NCBI RefSeq assembly: GCF_964204865.1
Contig: NC_135251.1
Coordinates: 18,290,001 to 18,354,000 of the forward strand
Direction: 5' to 3'
From: Styela clava
Lineage: Eukaryota > Chordata > Ascidiacea > Stolidobranchia > Styelidae
DNA: 64,000 bases
Below are positions 13,248 to 26,200 of this stretch, piece by piece. Position 1 is the stretch's first letter. Each line of letters opens with the position of its first letter. A program made the translations under genes and the position numbers. The notes below the pieces were generated by a model that did not search any database, was not told where the DNA came from, and saw only the letters and a list, made by a program, of their open reading frames with translations.

Positions 13248-16200
13248 ATACAATATATCGTTATTCATTTATCGTTATATAATATATCAATATTGGTTTA
13301 AGAAATAGAGTGAAACCCAACAAGTCAAATCAAATATTATGTTTTGAATTTTTTTTTTCAAATTATACGCTTAATAATAATAAGTCGAACATGCTTATTT
13401 TTTCATAAGAAACTATTTACGTTTTGCATATTTTTTATGATTGACTGCCCTGCTGGCTAATTTTACGTTCATAATTCACGATTTCTTACCTGATCTCACA
13501 ATTACTTTTATGAAACATTTATCAACTCGTTTTGTAGCATTTTACTGGAAATTCAGAAATCGGTTAATTCCAAATCAGGAACCAAACCGCTGAGTAAGTT
13601 GCCCATCATGTGTCATGTTTTAAATTTACAGTGATTATATTTGCTAAAAGAAGATGATACTTTTCATTACATATTAACAATGAAAAATTTAATTAAACAT
13701 GCCAGAAACGGGCTTCTGTAAACACGCACCGCCCCCGTCTCACTCTTTCAATAATATTTGACTTATTGCTATTTTTGCACGTCAGTGGTCCCTTGCGAAT
13801 TTACTCAGTTCAACTTCTATAGTTAGTGCTCGAGGCCTTGTATTGAGCGAGCATATATATAACATTTTTATCGGCATTATTAATATTGACTATTTAACAA
13901 TTAAGCGATGTGATTCTATACACTTTGGATAGTTCACGCTTGTTGAACTATGCAAGTATAATTTTACTATAATTTTTGACATTGTGACACAATTTGTTAT
14001 TTGGCTTATGGGACGGAATAGATGATAACTTTGGAACATCTTCTATAAATATTTTATAATTTAATTAAATGTGACAGAATTGGAAAGAAAATAATAATAT
14101 GGTTGGTGATACGGTATCATGCGCAGTTATGTGAGTAATGGTACAGGACTGGCGCGCGAGTCAACTGTAAACCGGGTCGCACTAAAGATTAATTAAAAAA
14201 ATGAGACAATAGTCTCAAACCAGAATTATGAGTGAGCTCGCTTGTTTGAGACAAAATCTGTCTAAGGCCAAAAATATAAGCGAAATTACATATTATGTTG
14301 CTGATTTGAATTCCCGGAGTAGAATGGCTCACGTTATTCGAATAGAGATATTAGTATTCAAAGAGTCTATACTACAAAACAATAGTTTAGAATGAGCTAC
14401 ACGTACGATAGGGCTTATTTGTTGGTTTTGAAGTGAAGTCCAAATAGTCCTATAGTCTGCATCGGCAAGAAGTCCCAGGATCAGCGTAGGCCAGAATGAT
14501 ATGAAAGAAATTGTCATCGTGAAGAAAACTCAACGAATCAAGTAATTCAAGGAAAGCGAATTATGTTTGTTGGTTTCCTAATTGTTTAGTGGCCCCGATA
14601 CATAAAGCTAGGCAACGAAAAAAATCGTTCATTTATTCATTGCAGACAGAAAAAAACAATATTTTTATAATTAAATGCAATTTTGTATATATTCCGGATA
14701 ATGAATCAGATCGTTTTGTAAATTTATCATATGCTCTGTTAATCATATCTTTAAATCCGGTCCGATTAGACTTTACTATATTTATGAAAATATCAAAATG
14801 CTACTTTATCGTTTCAAGTTTACTAGAATAGTTATAATAGACTTGAGTACACTAGATCAATCTGTAAATCCGCGTTCAATCTATAATCGACAAATGATGT
14901 TGCAAATATATACTATTGCATCATCTTTCACAGCAAGAAACGTACTTTGTACCTTGTCTATTACAAACTTGTTTTGCTCAACCAGTGAATGCATGCTTAA
15001 CAGCAACTTTCAAACAGTCAATGTGTATTTTGTCCATTGTCGACAAGAGATGTCGCACCAGAAGACCATTTTAGCATTTTTATAGTAATAAACGTACTTT
15101 GTACCCGATGTTTTAAAAAACGACCCATTAAAAATTATCGCTTGTCTCACGAATCCCATGGCATATTTTAAGATTTATACATAGAAGTATTTTTTTTTAA
15201 TTAGTAAAGAATTGAACAAAAACCTATGGAAGTCGACATTTAGCATGTAAGATAAATGTAGCACATAGGCACAGAATACCTAAAAACAGAAGTATAGTGA
15301 GTTGACATATTTTTTTATATTTTGAAAATGTAATTTATTCATGAACGGCAGATATTCTCATGTTAGCTCAGCATGAGAGCACTTGAAAGTTTTCGTCACA
15401 TTTGTCAGTTTTACTAAAAAAAATGTTATATTTGTATATCATCTTTAAAGTGGCTTTTAGTCACCGGAGTGGGCAGCAAAAATACCCATTAGGTAGAGCG
15501 AGGGACATACTTGAGACGAGTTTTCTAGTTGACGACGATTTACATGCGGTCTAGGTGCCGCCAGATATATTGGGTTTCATCTTATTGTTAGCGGTGAATT
15601 GCTATTAATCGGCGTCATCGGTACCGTGAGAAATTTGTGGGATGACATCATTTGGATGATTTCGGGGTAACGAGCTTCTGACTTAAAACTAACCTAATTT
15701 CACCCTATATTATAAGATAGTTAATACTTAATAACACGTAGAAAGTAATAGTTTGCATTATTTGATTGATTCCATTCACATTTATCATCTCATACCAGGG
15801 GTAAATGGCAAATAAAAAGTAAATATAATCAAAACTTTTAATGTTTAAAAATTCCCTCTAGGACTAGTTATTTCTATTTTCATCACTACTAAAGTTTATG
15901 TAATAAAACGCTAAAGAATTTATTTCGCCAACACCTATTACATCTAAAATTCTCATTTCATACAAACAAACATATAAACAACACGATTTATTGAGTTGGA
16001 TTCAAAGAAGTACTTGAGACTTCAAAATCACTCTTCAACAGTTTACCAGTACATTAACAAGCTGGAGTGGAAAAGTAAGGCGACCTCAAGTTGTTTGATC
16101 GTCATTTTTAGTCTCAAAGGTTTTCAATAATTGCGGTTTTTATTGTGATATATATTGTGGTACCACTTCTAAACAAAACGAGATCACAACTTTACTTTGT

Positions 16201-19200
16201 TTCGCCGGGCTATACTACAGTGTATTATTAGAAGGCGGCAATATAAAGAAATTGACTACCAACGCCGAAAATGGACACGTTGTAACCTGTGCAACAGCCG
16301 GTTCGCTTGGAAGATTTGTATACAAAAAGGTACGTTTGCATATGCAATTAATTGGCTGTTATTTCATATTCACTTACAGCTTACAGGGAACTTATAGTTA
16401 TGAGTATATAAGTATGCCTTGCAATGCAGTTATTCACAAGCGATTCCGTTCATCTAAATATCATGGTTGTATGACATGATATGTATATATTTTAAATGAA
16501 ATATGGAAATTTTCATGCAGAATCAAATTACCATTATTGGTAGTTTTAGTTACGTATGTGTCATTATCGGAAATGTGTTTTCTTAGTATATACATATACC
16601 TAAACATGCCTTGCAAATGCATTAAAATAAGCCAGTAGATTAGGAAACTATTTTTATTACATTTAATCTGGACGTATGCACCCACGCATATCCAATGTGT
16701 ATAATCTAGTTATAGGCGATAAATTAATCCAATCCATGGCGTTATTGAACAAATAATATGATCGATAAGAACGGCACGCGACACATGTTGGTTTCTCTCG
16801 ATTATCACAGCGACCTCTGCATGACTCGATTGGAACAGATTCGAAGCACAACTGTCGTGTTTAAAATCGTATTTCAAATATAAGACTTTTCCTCATTGTC
16901 GAATGGAATATAATTTACCCTCATTGTTTTACTTCTTTCAATACCTGAATAAAATTTCTAAAAACTCTACAATCATGTGACATGTAACGTTATATGAGGA
17001 GGGACGGGTTAATAACCCTAATCGGAAAAGATTGCCGAACTTTATTGTCGCCTTTGCTATTGGTTCATAATGTAACTCCGAAAGCAATAATTGCATAATT
17101 CGCCACGAATAGAAATCGCAAAGTAGCTCCGCTGGGTCATATCATGCTATTGCATACTCATGCTATCAACTCATCACAAGTTGAACATTCAAAATTTACA
17201 AAACGTCTTGGGTTATGTACGATTGGTTATATCTGTGAAATACAAAAATGCATTTTGTGTTTGATAACCGATAATATGAACTCGGTGATAAGGCGCCCAT
17301 AAGTAGTTCCATTACGCCGACAAACGCAAAAAGAGCAAGCGTAGCGTACCTACGCACTGAAACGGCAGGTGACAACGTTAGAATCAATTTTAAAATTAAC
17401 CGCAACAAATATTCGATTGCTCTCGAGAGGGTTCTGCCCAGCGCAATATCTAGATTTGGCGGTGGCTGAAGCATTTATCAGTAACGGTTTAGCAGCTGCC
17501 CATCCATTTATTCATTACAAAATTGTATGCCATTCTGCGTTTAACATTAACGATATGTAAGCAAAAACTAAAACATAGGATTGTCGTGAAAATGAAAATT
17601 GTGTCTGTAAAATAATAAAAGTGACCAAGCAAATATGATATACTATTTGGAGTGAATGTTACGTAAAAATCGTCTTGTTTTCCCATCAATTTTTATAATA
17701 TTTTTCGGTTCTACTTTATCATCGATTGTACAACTCATTGTAACAATTTGTCAGACGGATAGAGTGATGAGAAACAACAGATGCGACGAGTTTACTTTAA
17801 ACACATGTATAGTTTGAAAGTTATGTCTGTAAAATTTCGCAGAGCGTCAAAATCTAATCACCCTATTTATAGACGCGCATCTTTATGTTTATACGACTAA
17901 GACGTTATAGTCCCTCTGCTACTAAATGAAATGAATTAAATTGCAAAAAATATAATGATTTAAAAAACAAAATGAAAAATATTTATTTATTGGTTTACTT
18001 CAGAAAAAATAATTTTCCACATTCACAAAGCTAAATCATTTTGTAGCAAATTTACTTTGTTTCATTGGCAATTTACTGCAAACCTAATGATTTCATTGAA
18101 TTAAAAAATAACCTTGATATGTAATAGTTCATATAGGATTTTCGGTGGTAAATACGGACTATCATGGTATAAACAAATATGTCACATTTTAGTAGCAATA
18201 ATTCACTGGTGTAGTGAACAATATTATTTTTCTTCGCTAATTTAAAATCCATCCTCCCAAATTACGCATAAAAAGATGCACACACACTCTAATATTTCTC
18301 ATTTTCATTTTTATCCTATGCAGGAATTTAGATTCGTCCAATATAAACTTGAGGCAAGTGAATTCTCGCTGATTCGTACACCAATGGCCTGTTTATATGA
18401 TTCTACATGTCGCATTGAATATTTTCAAATTGAGAATGGTATAATTGATCACTCGAGTATGTGACGACGAAACATGGGGCGGGTCAAAATTGCCGACTAA
18501 TTACAATAATCAATCAATTTTACGGCTTTTTTGTGTTAGTTTATTGTGTCATTTATACGATATTGTCTTGTATGTGGCACGTGTGGACAAATGCTTTGTT
18601 GATTTTATAATCGTCAATAGAATATCTTTTGTAATTCCTGGTATGATTTTAACGAAAGATCATATTTGAAACTTTTTTAAATTTTTGGTGTTAATTTCTG
18701 AACAAATCACCAAGGATAAATTTGTTTTGACGTTTCATGACGCGGTTGCAAAATAACTGTCCAATATAGTCGTCGACTTTTTCAAATGCAAAAGATAAGT
18801 CGACGGACCCGATTAAACAGAGAATAAAACCATTTGTCTTCGATATAAGTTATCGAGCTATGGGAATCATCAAATATTTTGTTTCGAGCGAGAACAGCTG
18901 AAACGATCTAATTGCAACATATTTCATAGAATACTACATCAATATACAAACATTTCTAAACAATAACACAGTGTATAACAACATTGTGTATTCTTATGGA
19001 TCAATTAAGATCCACTACAAGATATGCAGTACTTTCCACTCTATTCAATAAGTGGCCCTTCAGAAATAATAAACGCTGAGTACTATGTGCTGTAACAACA
19101 CTTTAAAACCCCCAAAAATCAATTATTCATCTTGTAGCTGGTATAATAGTTTCATTACGAACCATTACGCATGGATTGACAAACTATGATTATTTTTTAC

Positions 19201-20759
19201 AGCAAGAACAAGCAGACTATCAGATAAGCAGACTTGTTCAGAATTAGAAATCATAGTTTTGCCCTTGAAATGCACCATTTTGATGCTAGCCCTTTTGATT
19301 TGATTTTAACATAAATTTTTAAGCGTGATATGAGTTTGTGTGTCAATCGGGGAATGAAGATTTTTTGCGGTTTCGGTGTTTATTTAATAGCGGTGACAAA
19401 GTGAAATTTGCAACATATACCGTATATATTAATTAAACCAATTTTTGTTATCGTGGTTATCGAGCGGGAATTTCTTCCTGTATCACCTTATGGTAATATT
19501 GAAAGTACTGGAAGATGAATGAATTTTCATTTGGATACAATACAATCATAGATTGTATTTCAATGCATGTTAAAAGATAATGTCAAGATAAGTTTCACAT
19601 TCTTGTTGATAACATCATCGATCTTCGCCAATATTTGATTGCAATAAAATACGAAATAGGCACACACACGTTAGTGGAAGTGATACTTTTGCAAGAAAAT
19701 CTTATGCACTACGGCTGATTTGCAACATAGTGCCTGTGATAAATTTGTATTTGACGATTTGCTTTTGATTCGGACAGGTTAAAAGCAAATTGTTAGTTAT
19801 AGGAAGCATTGAAAATCTGATTCGTGCCGTAAAGGTTTTTCAGAAGTCATAGACCCGACGACCATACCGGAGAATTAAACAAACTTTGTATAGACCTTCC
19901 TAATTCACAGTGGAAATGATTTGTGGAGAAAAATTTTCAGACATCTAAGTAGGGATGTCCGACTTGTCCCACAGAGTTACAGTTCCTAGTTGTTGTCCGC
20001 ACCGTGCTTGTTTTTCGCAACAGGAATAAGAATGCAGAACGATAGTCAGCTAGAAGCGAGCGAGTTACGCGTATACTCTGTGGCATGGCAGACTTCTGAT
20101 TTTCGCAGACAAAAAGTATTCCAGTCATTCCACTGTATCAGAATACAGGTCAAAATTTTTTTTTTTTCAGTATGCGATTTGACTTGAAAGTAGAGAACGT
20201 GAGAGCACAACGACTTCCCGGCAACTAGAATTTTTTTGTCGTCATGACGCAACTTTTACGTACGAGCAATATTCTTCTGATATAATTGATTAAAATCCAC
20301 ATGTTTTTTGCTCGGAAACAATGCCGAGCAACGAACCCCGAAACAGGTCGTGCGAAAATGAATTATCATGTCAATATGTGTGTCACAATATGGTATTGTC
20401 GTTGTCAAGACATACATATATAGACCAAGGTGAAAGTAGTGAAGTATTCATTTTATTTTAAATTTTACTCTGATATGCCGTGCCTCTTGCATACAGCAAA
20501 GGTACTATTTTATCACGCAAATCTGAAATTTATTACGATCAGTTTGTCAGAGCGATACCGCAAGTGAGCCTATATTGTTATCATTGAAATTAATACATTC
20601 GAGATATTTAGGAAAAATAGACCTGTCTAGACCAAGTGCAGGGAGTTCGCAGTCGTCAACGTAGACAAACATCCAGTTGGAGCTCAATTTGTTCTGCACA
20701 AGCTGAGGGCATTTAAAAAACTACATGTTGCGACTTTTTTTTATCCGGTTCATTGTTTT

Positions 20760-20797
20760 AAATAGGATTTTGCCAATTAAATAGGATTTTGCCAATT
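20760..20797. repeat. 19-bp unit tandemly duplicated
   Basis: The unit aaataggattttgccaatt occurs twice back to back with no mismatch. Confidence 0.9.
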
Positions 20798-22424
20798 ATT
20801 TGGCCTAGGTCACAGTCCAAGGATAATTGCTACTTATTCAAGTGAGCAAATTGCATACGTGTTGTAGAATGGCCTCTGAAATTGGATTAGCTATTATTAA
20901 AGCAAAGAGATCCTGTCGTGTTCATTGTCTTTGCGAAGATAAATGCTACCTTTCATGGCCTGAGTACATGCCGAGCTTTTGTTTAATCAAACATATAGCG
21001 CAGCCAAGGCATCTGCCGCATGCATCGTAGAGAGATACGAAGAAACAATTATACCCGCTATGTTTGACAAGAGAAGCGAGCGGGCACCTGCTTCGAACGA
21101 CTGTCTGATAACGGTATTAGCTATTCATGTGCGCTGCAGAAACCGGGGATTAAATAAATAAATAATGTGATTGTAATAAATATTTGAATATTTGCGCGCG
21201 CGTCTGCCTAGCCAAATTACCCGCAGAGTATATTGCAGTCTTTCGTCTACTTGTTTGTAATATAAGTTAAAAAGGAACGAATGCAACTCATTCGTCAATT
21301 AATTTTACGACTTGAATGTTTATAGAAATTTACACAAAGACGATTTTTACGATCGGACGTTTCTGCCAGGAAGGTTTATGCTGTGATCAAACTGATGGTA
21401 TATTGGTTTAAAAAAACTTATCACCAATTTTGACAACTGAAAACTTAGCATCATCAAAATAAAATGCCTGCTTGGCCTAGCTATAAGTATTGGCATTGAT
21501 AATCAGGTTCACGCAGTTTTCTATATATCTGGTATTCAGCATTAATATTTCATATTAATTCAACGTTAATGCTGAAATAGTTTCCTTTCTATGATTATAA
21601 CGCAATAAGGCGATTAATGCATCCGGGGCGGTATTCCTTCAAGTTTGAATCTCTCGAGTTAAGACGGTTAAGCTAATCTTTTCCGTATTCAGTGATAGCG
21701 GCTGTTAGAAATGTAATAAATTCGAAACTGCATTGATATCTATAAGCGAGCTTAGTCAGGAGTATATTTTATATGAAACAAACAACCCGAGCGAGTCCCT
21801 CGGTGGACAACTGTCGCTTACTAGCAATAAAAGGATTAAACGGCGGCGAAAAGAGAGAAAAGTGTCGAAAAGTGGCACGTGCGCCAGCGCCTACAAAACA
21901 TTGCCGTACAAGTGCCGTTAGCGGCCAGATGGCCTTTCAAAATCACCCGATAGATAAAACGAGCGACAAAGAGTGACCGCCTGTTAGTCGATTGTATTTC
22001 GTGATGGGGTGAGGTGTCGAGATGATGTGGAAAATTTGGAAGAATTTATCTTAGAGTGCTAACTACGAAATTTAGTTTATATAATATTAACACGTAATAA
22101 GCATTTGATTGCATTTAGCATTTCGGGACAGATCCTTGAGGTTAGGTGTATGGTACATACATGTACTGTATCTTATTACAAGGACATCAGCCGGGTAGCT
22201 TTAGCGATGTCGTTTTCATTAATATGAAAAAGTACGATACGCGGAGTAACGTTAATTACGATTGCCATATGAAAAATAAATAATATTAGTTAATATAATA
22301 TAAACTAATTTGCGCCGTTAGTGTTGAATACCCAAAGTGATATTTTTCCTACGAGTGGTTTTCCTCAAAAAGTTTGCGATGTACCAATTCACATACTGCT
22401 ACCAGCATTTAGATAGAATCAATT

Positions 22425-22475
22425 TAGCATAGTGGTTTCGGAACAAAAGGCCAAACGAGAGTTCGGGTATTGATT
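22425..22475 (+). repeat. tRNA-like (possible SINE head) fragment
   Basis: TAGCATAGTGGTT resembles a polymerase III A box. About 25 bases on, GAGTTCGGGTATTGA resembles a B box (GGTTCGANTCC). No cloverleaf closes around them, so this is at most a decayed tRNA-derived SINE head. The call is weak. Confidence 0.2.
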
Positions 22476-23252
22476 ACCATTTGGTTGAGGTCATGCACGT
22501 CAATGAATACCTTGAGATTTAGCACGGGCATTTGATCGCGTGGGTAAATTTTTCTCATTGTTGTACTTGGATTTAGGACCCAATAAGGTGATTAATCTGC
22601 CAGCCATACGTCCGCGTTTTTTAAAACTCAAATAAGGCGAGAGACGATGACTAAATCCTTCCGAATGTGGGCGCGATTCGATGTAGTCACAATATTGCGT
22701 AGAAGGGTATTGGATCACATTCTCGACAATAGGTCGATCGATGATGTATGGACATGTTAATATTCTATTTTTGTAAAGATTTTATGTGAGAAAATGTTTA
22801 GTAGACAAATGTCGCGCCACTATTTCCCATGATAGCATTGCATTCTAGGGAAAGATTTTGCAGGGATTTTGCAAACCAAGAAAAACAGTAGTCTTGTATT
22901 ACGTGCTTTTGTAACAAACAAGTTAAGATATTCTTATTGAAAGTGGTTAGGTAGGGTGGTAACAAACCAGCCTTTTGTGTGATTTATGTTTATTTGGTGC
23001 TGGTTTTCAAGAGAATACTTTTGTCTCATCGCAGATACAAATAATATACATATAATTACCTACTATACAACGAACTTACCTACTTCGTCAACCTTTCAAA
23101 AACGAAGGTATAAAGAAAGTATAAACAAAGACGATTTTCAAGACGAAACTTTTGCACGCAAACTTTTCTATTGGATTGGATTACTGGTGTTATTCATCGG
23201 GAGTATAGAATACTAGATCTTATACTATAAAGAACGTTGACGAGAGCCCGAA

Positions 23253-26200
23253 ATGGCCGGCTTTTGCTTTGTTTTGAACGTGTTAGTGGCGGTTCTGACG
23301 GTACATTTGTTGATCGTGGGAACCCCAGTTTATGCGGGTAAGTTTCATATATATTTTTGTTTACCTTTGTAACTTGTATGGATTTAAATTTCTGCTCCCT
23401 TTTCATAAGACTATATCATGTTTCGTCCATTTGTGATGTCGCATCAGAATAAACAGACATGAATATACACCGGGTCAGTACTTCACTTAAAAATGATATT
23501 GTATGGATCGCAAATGGACACTAATTGATAACAACAATTCAAATTAGTTGATATAAAGCTATATTTATAGTATATAGCTAAGTTTTATTATTGGTTGTCA
23601 TAATTGTGTTTATCATAATCTTTACAGATAATATTTTTGTGTAATTTGCTTTGCATTTGTGCAAACTTAGAAGTCTTAATCCACATGCCACGCACGCGTA
23701 AGTCGTGCGTACATGGTTTTATGAAAATCGTCTTTAAACTTTTGTGATCTCCACTTTGCGGATACATATTTGTTATTAAAATCGATAAAATATAAACTTT
23801 CCCACGGTTTTCATTTACGATAAAATGTAATCGACATTGTATCATCTATTATATCATATTTAATGTTATGGCGGCGTCCGGCACACGGCATGCCTTTGTG
23901 GCTTAGCAATACAGAGCATCACCTAAGGCGACAAATCAAATCTTCCATTCGTGGGAAAATGTCTCGGCGTAAAAGTTGCTAAAAGGCTTATGGTAAAGTG
24001 TGGCCTTCTCACGGTCTCGCTAAAGCAACCAGTCATATTTAATCGCAAAATAACTGAGAAGCTATCATGCTCTGAAATTTGTCGTAAAAAGTAATCAAGG
24101 GCAATGAAATTAAGTTAGATCGTGCACGCCAGGAATTCAAACGAAATAGGGATAAAATAAAGAATGTGTTATCTGTCATTTGCGTGCCTGGGTGGCAAAC
24201 TATGTTTTAAGGCAATTTTCCATTAGGCTCAGTTTGTTCAGTAATCTGAGTACGGGTTTAGTAAGTTTATTGTAGTTACGACACACTGTCTAAAAGGGGT
24301 TCAAAACGAAATTGAAACTCAATCTAAGAGTATCGAATGCCCGGTGATTAGGCACAACCTTTTACAACAAATTGATTCATTTGGAAAAGTTATTAAGTTT
24401 CCATCGTAAGCTACATAATCGGGATGCATGTACGGCGATAATCACCAAGTACAATAGGAAATTTTTTTTTTTATTTTCAACTGCGAATTGGGATTAAAAA
24501 GGGATTTGAAGTATTATGGAACCATTAAACCCGCTTAATTTTGCGACTTTGTGAGTTCGACCGTGAAAGTCGACTTTGGTATTTACTTACTTAATCATTT
24601 TCAACTTCGTCATAATCCCTATCAACAAAATCATTCGGCAACTTTTATGGAAGCTTAAACATGCACAAAATATGGAATCCGTTTGCACGTTATTTCCCCT
24701 CGAGTGAATTTCAATAGCTTGTACCAAATCATTCGGAAATTGAAAATGTTATTAAATCATTTAGCAATAGACTTCATTGCATTTCACATGATTTGTTATT
24801 TGTATTTGACCTTGTTTTTCAGTAATTTGTTATCAATTCACCACATATGTCAGACCCGAAATGTTGTTGTTTAGCATCCATAGATAAATTTGGGCAGCCG
24901 TTTAGCGGAGTCTTGACAACTGTTACTTGACAGTTGTCGCAAGAGCTGACTAACCACGAGGATACGTTATATTTTACGGAAACTTTGCAATCTGCGCATT
25001 TAACCCTCTGGCCACAAGCCATCGCTCACTTGACCTGAGTTATCGTTGACTAATGTTAATAACGGGATAATATTTCTACGCACGCCTGTATTTGCGCCCA
25101 ATTATCGTCTGTTCTCTAGGTCGTTTCTTTTCAGTTTCACCATCTGCCATATTAGTGAGCAGAACGAAAATATGGCCGACGTTTGCCAAACAATAGCTAT
25201 ATTAACTCGCTGACGAAATTCGTTAACGAAGCGAAAAGTAGGGCTTATCAATCGCTTTTAATTATTCTTACCCTCCATTGGTTAAATTTATTATTGAGTT
25301 TAATGAAAAGTTAGTTATCGAATGTAGCTATCATCTATCAACATTAAATTTCTGATATTGACCATCCGGCAAAAATATGCACGTTCTTGGAAGTAAAAAC
25401 TACTTTGTCGCGCATTGTAAGAATCGTTCTAAAATCGAGGCAAACGCCCAACTCTTTGTCGACTATTATTAACACTTCGTCAGTAGAGCCTTGTGTATTT
25501 GTCCCCGAGGGACAAACATCGCTAGAAATATTCCGGTATCAAATAAACAACAATTTCCACCGTTCGATTTTCTTCGTTGAATCGTTTATGTGATAAACCC
25601 ATTAATTTTGATGTCATGATACGCGGCATGGCGCCCGTGGCTCCGTTCCACCTGTCGCAAAATCGACCGTATTGCCAACATGTCGCGTGCTAGATATCAT
25701 ATCACTAAAAACCAAGCTGTTCTATAGTTTATGCGTTCGTTACCAATATGTTTCAGTTTAAACTTATTTCCAAATTTGAATGTAAATTTTGTGTTTTTCT
25801 AACTATGGATTTTATTTTTACAGAGGATGTTCCATGCCCCGATAGATGCAACCTCAGACAAGGTTATTGTACTCCATTAGGTCAATGCAGGTAAGAATTT
25901 ATATTTTGTATTGTTTTGTTTGTTTTTAATGATAGATAAGAAATCGGAGCTTGTTCACTGAAATGCAATATTATAACATGCAGTACATTCCGTATAAGTG
26001 TAAAATAGTTTGGCATTCTTTGGGAATGTATATCACCTAAGGTTGCATACATTCAAAAAATATATAATATGCATAATCGTTCGTCCCATCATGTGACAAA
26101 TGTGGTATTCTGACAAAGTTCGATGGCACGCGCGGTCACAATATCTGTCCTTGGGGAACGCTTGAATATTACGCTGCACAGCTGACGGTTACGCGATCGT

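Larger units (their letters stand above)
13248..23252. other. 10-kb region without an identifiable gene
   Basis: Only weak signals were found. Two exon-like open stretches on the + strand (about 16172-16328 and 17356-17550) have GT donors, but I cannot place them in a family. A minus-strand frame at 14517-14329 begins with a hydrophobic, signal-peptide-like stretch. A 19-bp tandem duplication lies at 20760-20797. A tRNA-like fragment lies near 22425-22475. The right end must hold the promoter of the DLK-like gene. Distant or fast-evolving genes cannot be excluded. Confidence 0.4.

Noticed and set aside
24819..25022. Minus-strand frame rich in CxxC pairs in DLK intron 1
   Set aside because: Cys spacing fits no zinc-ribbon pattern I know, and no splice or start context supports it.
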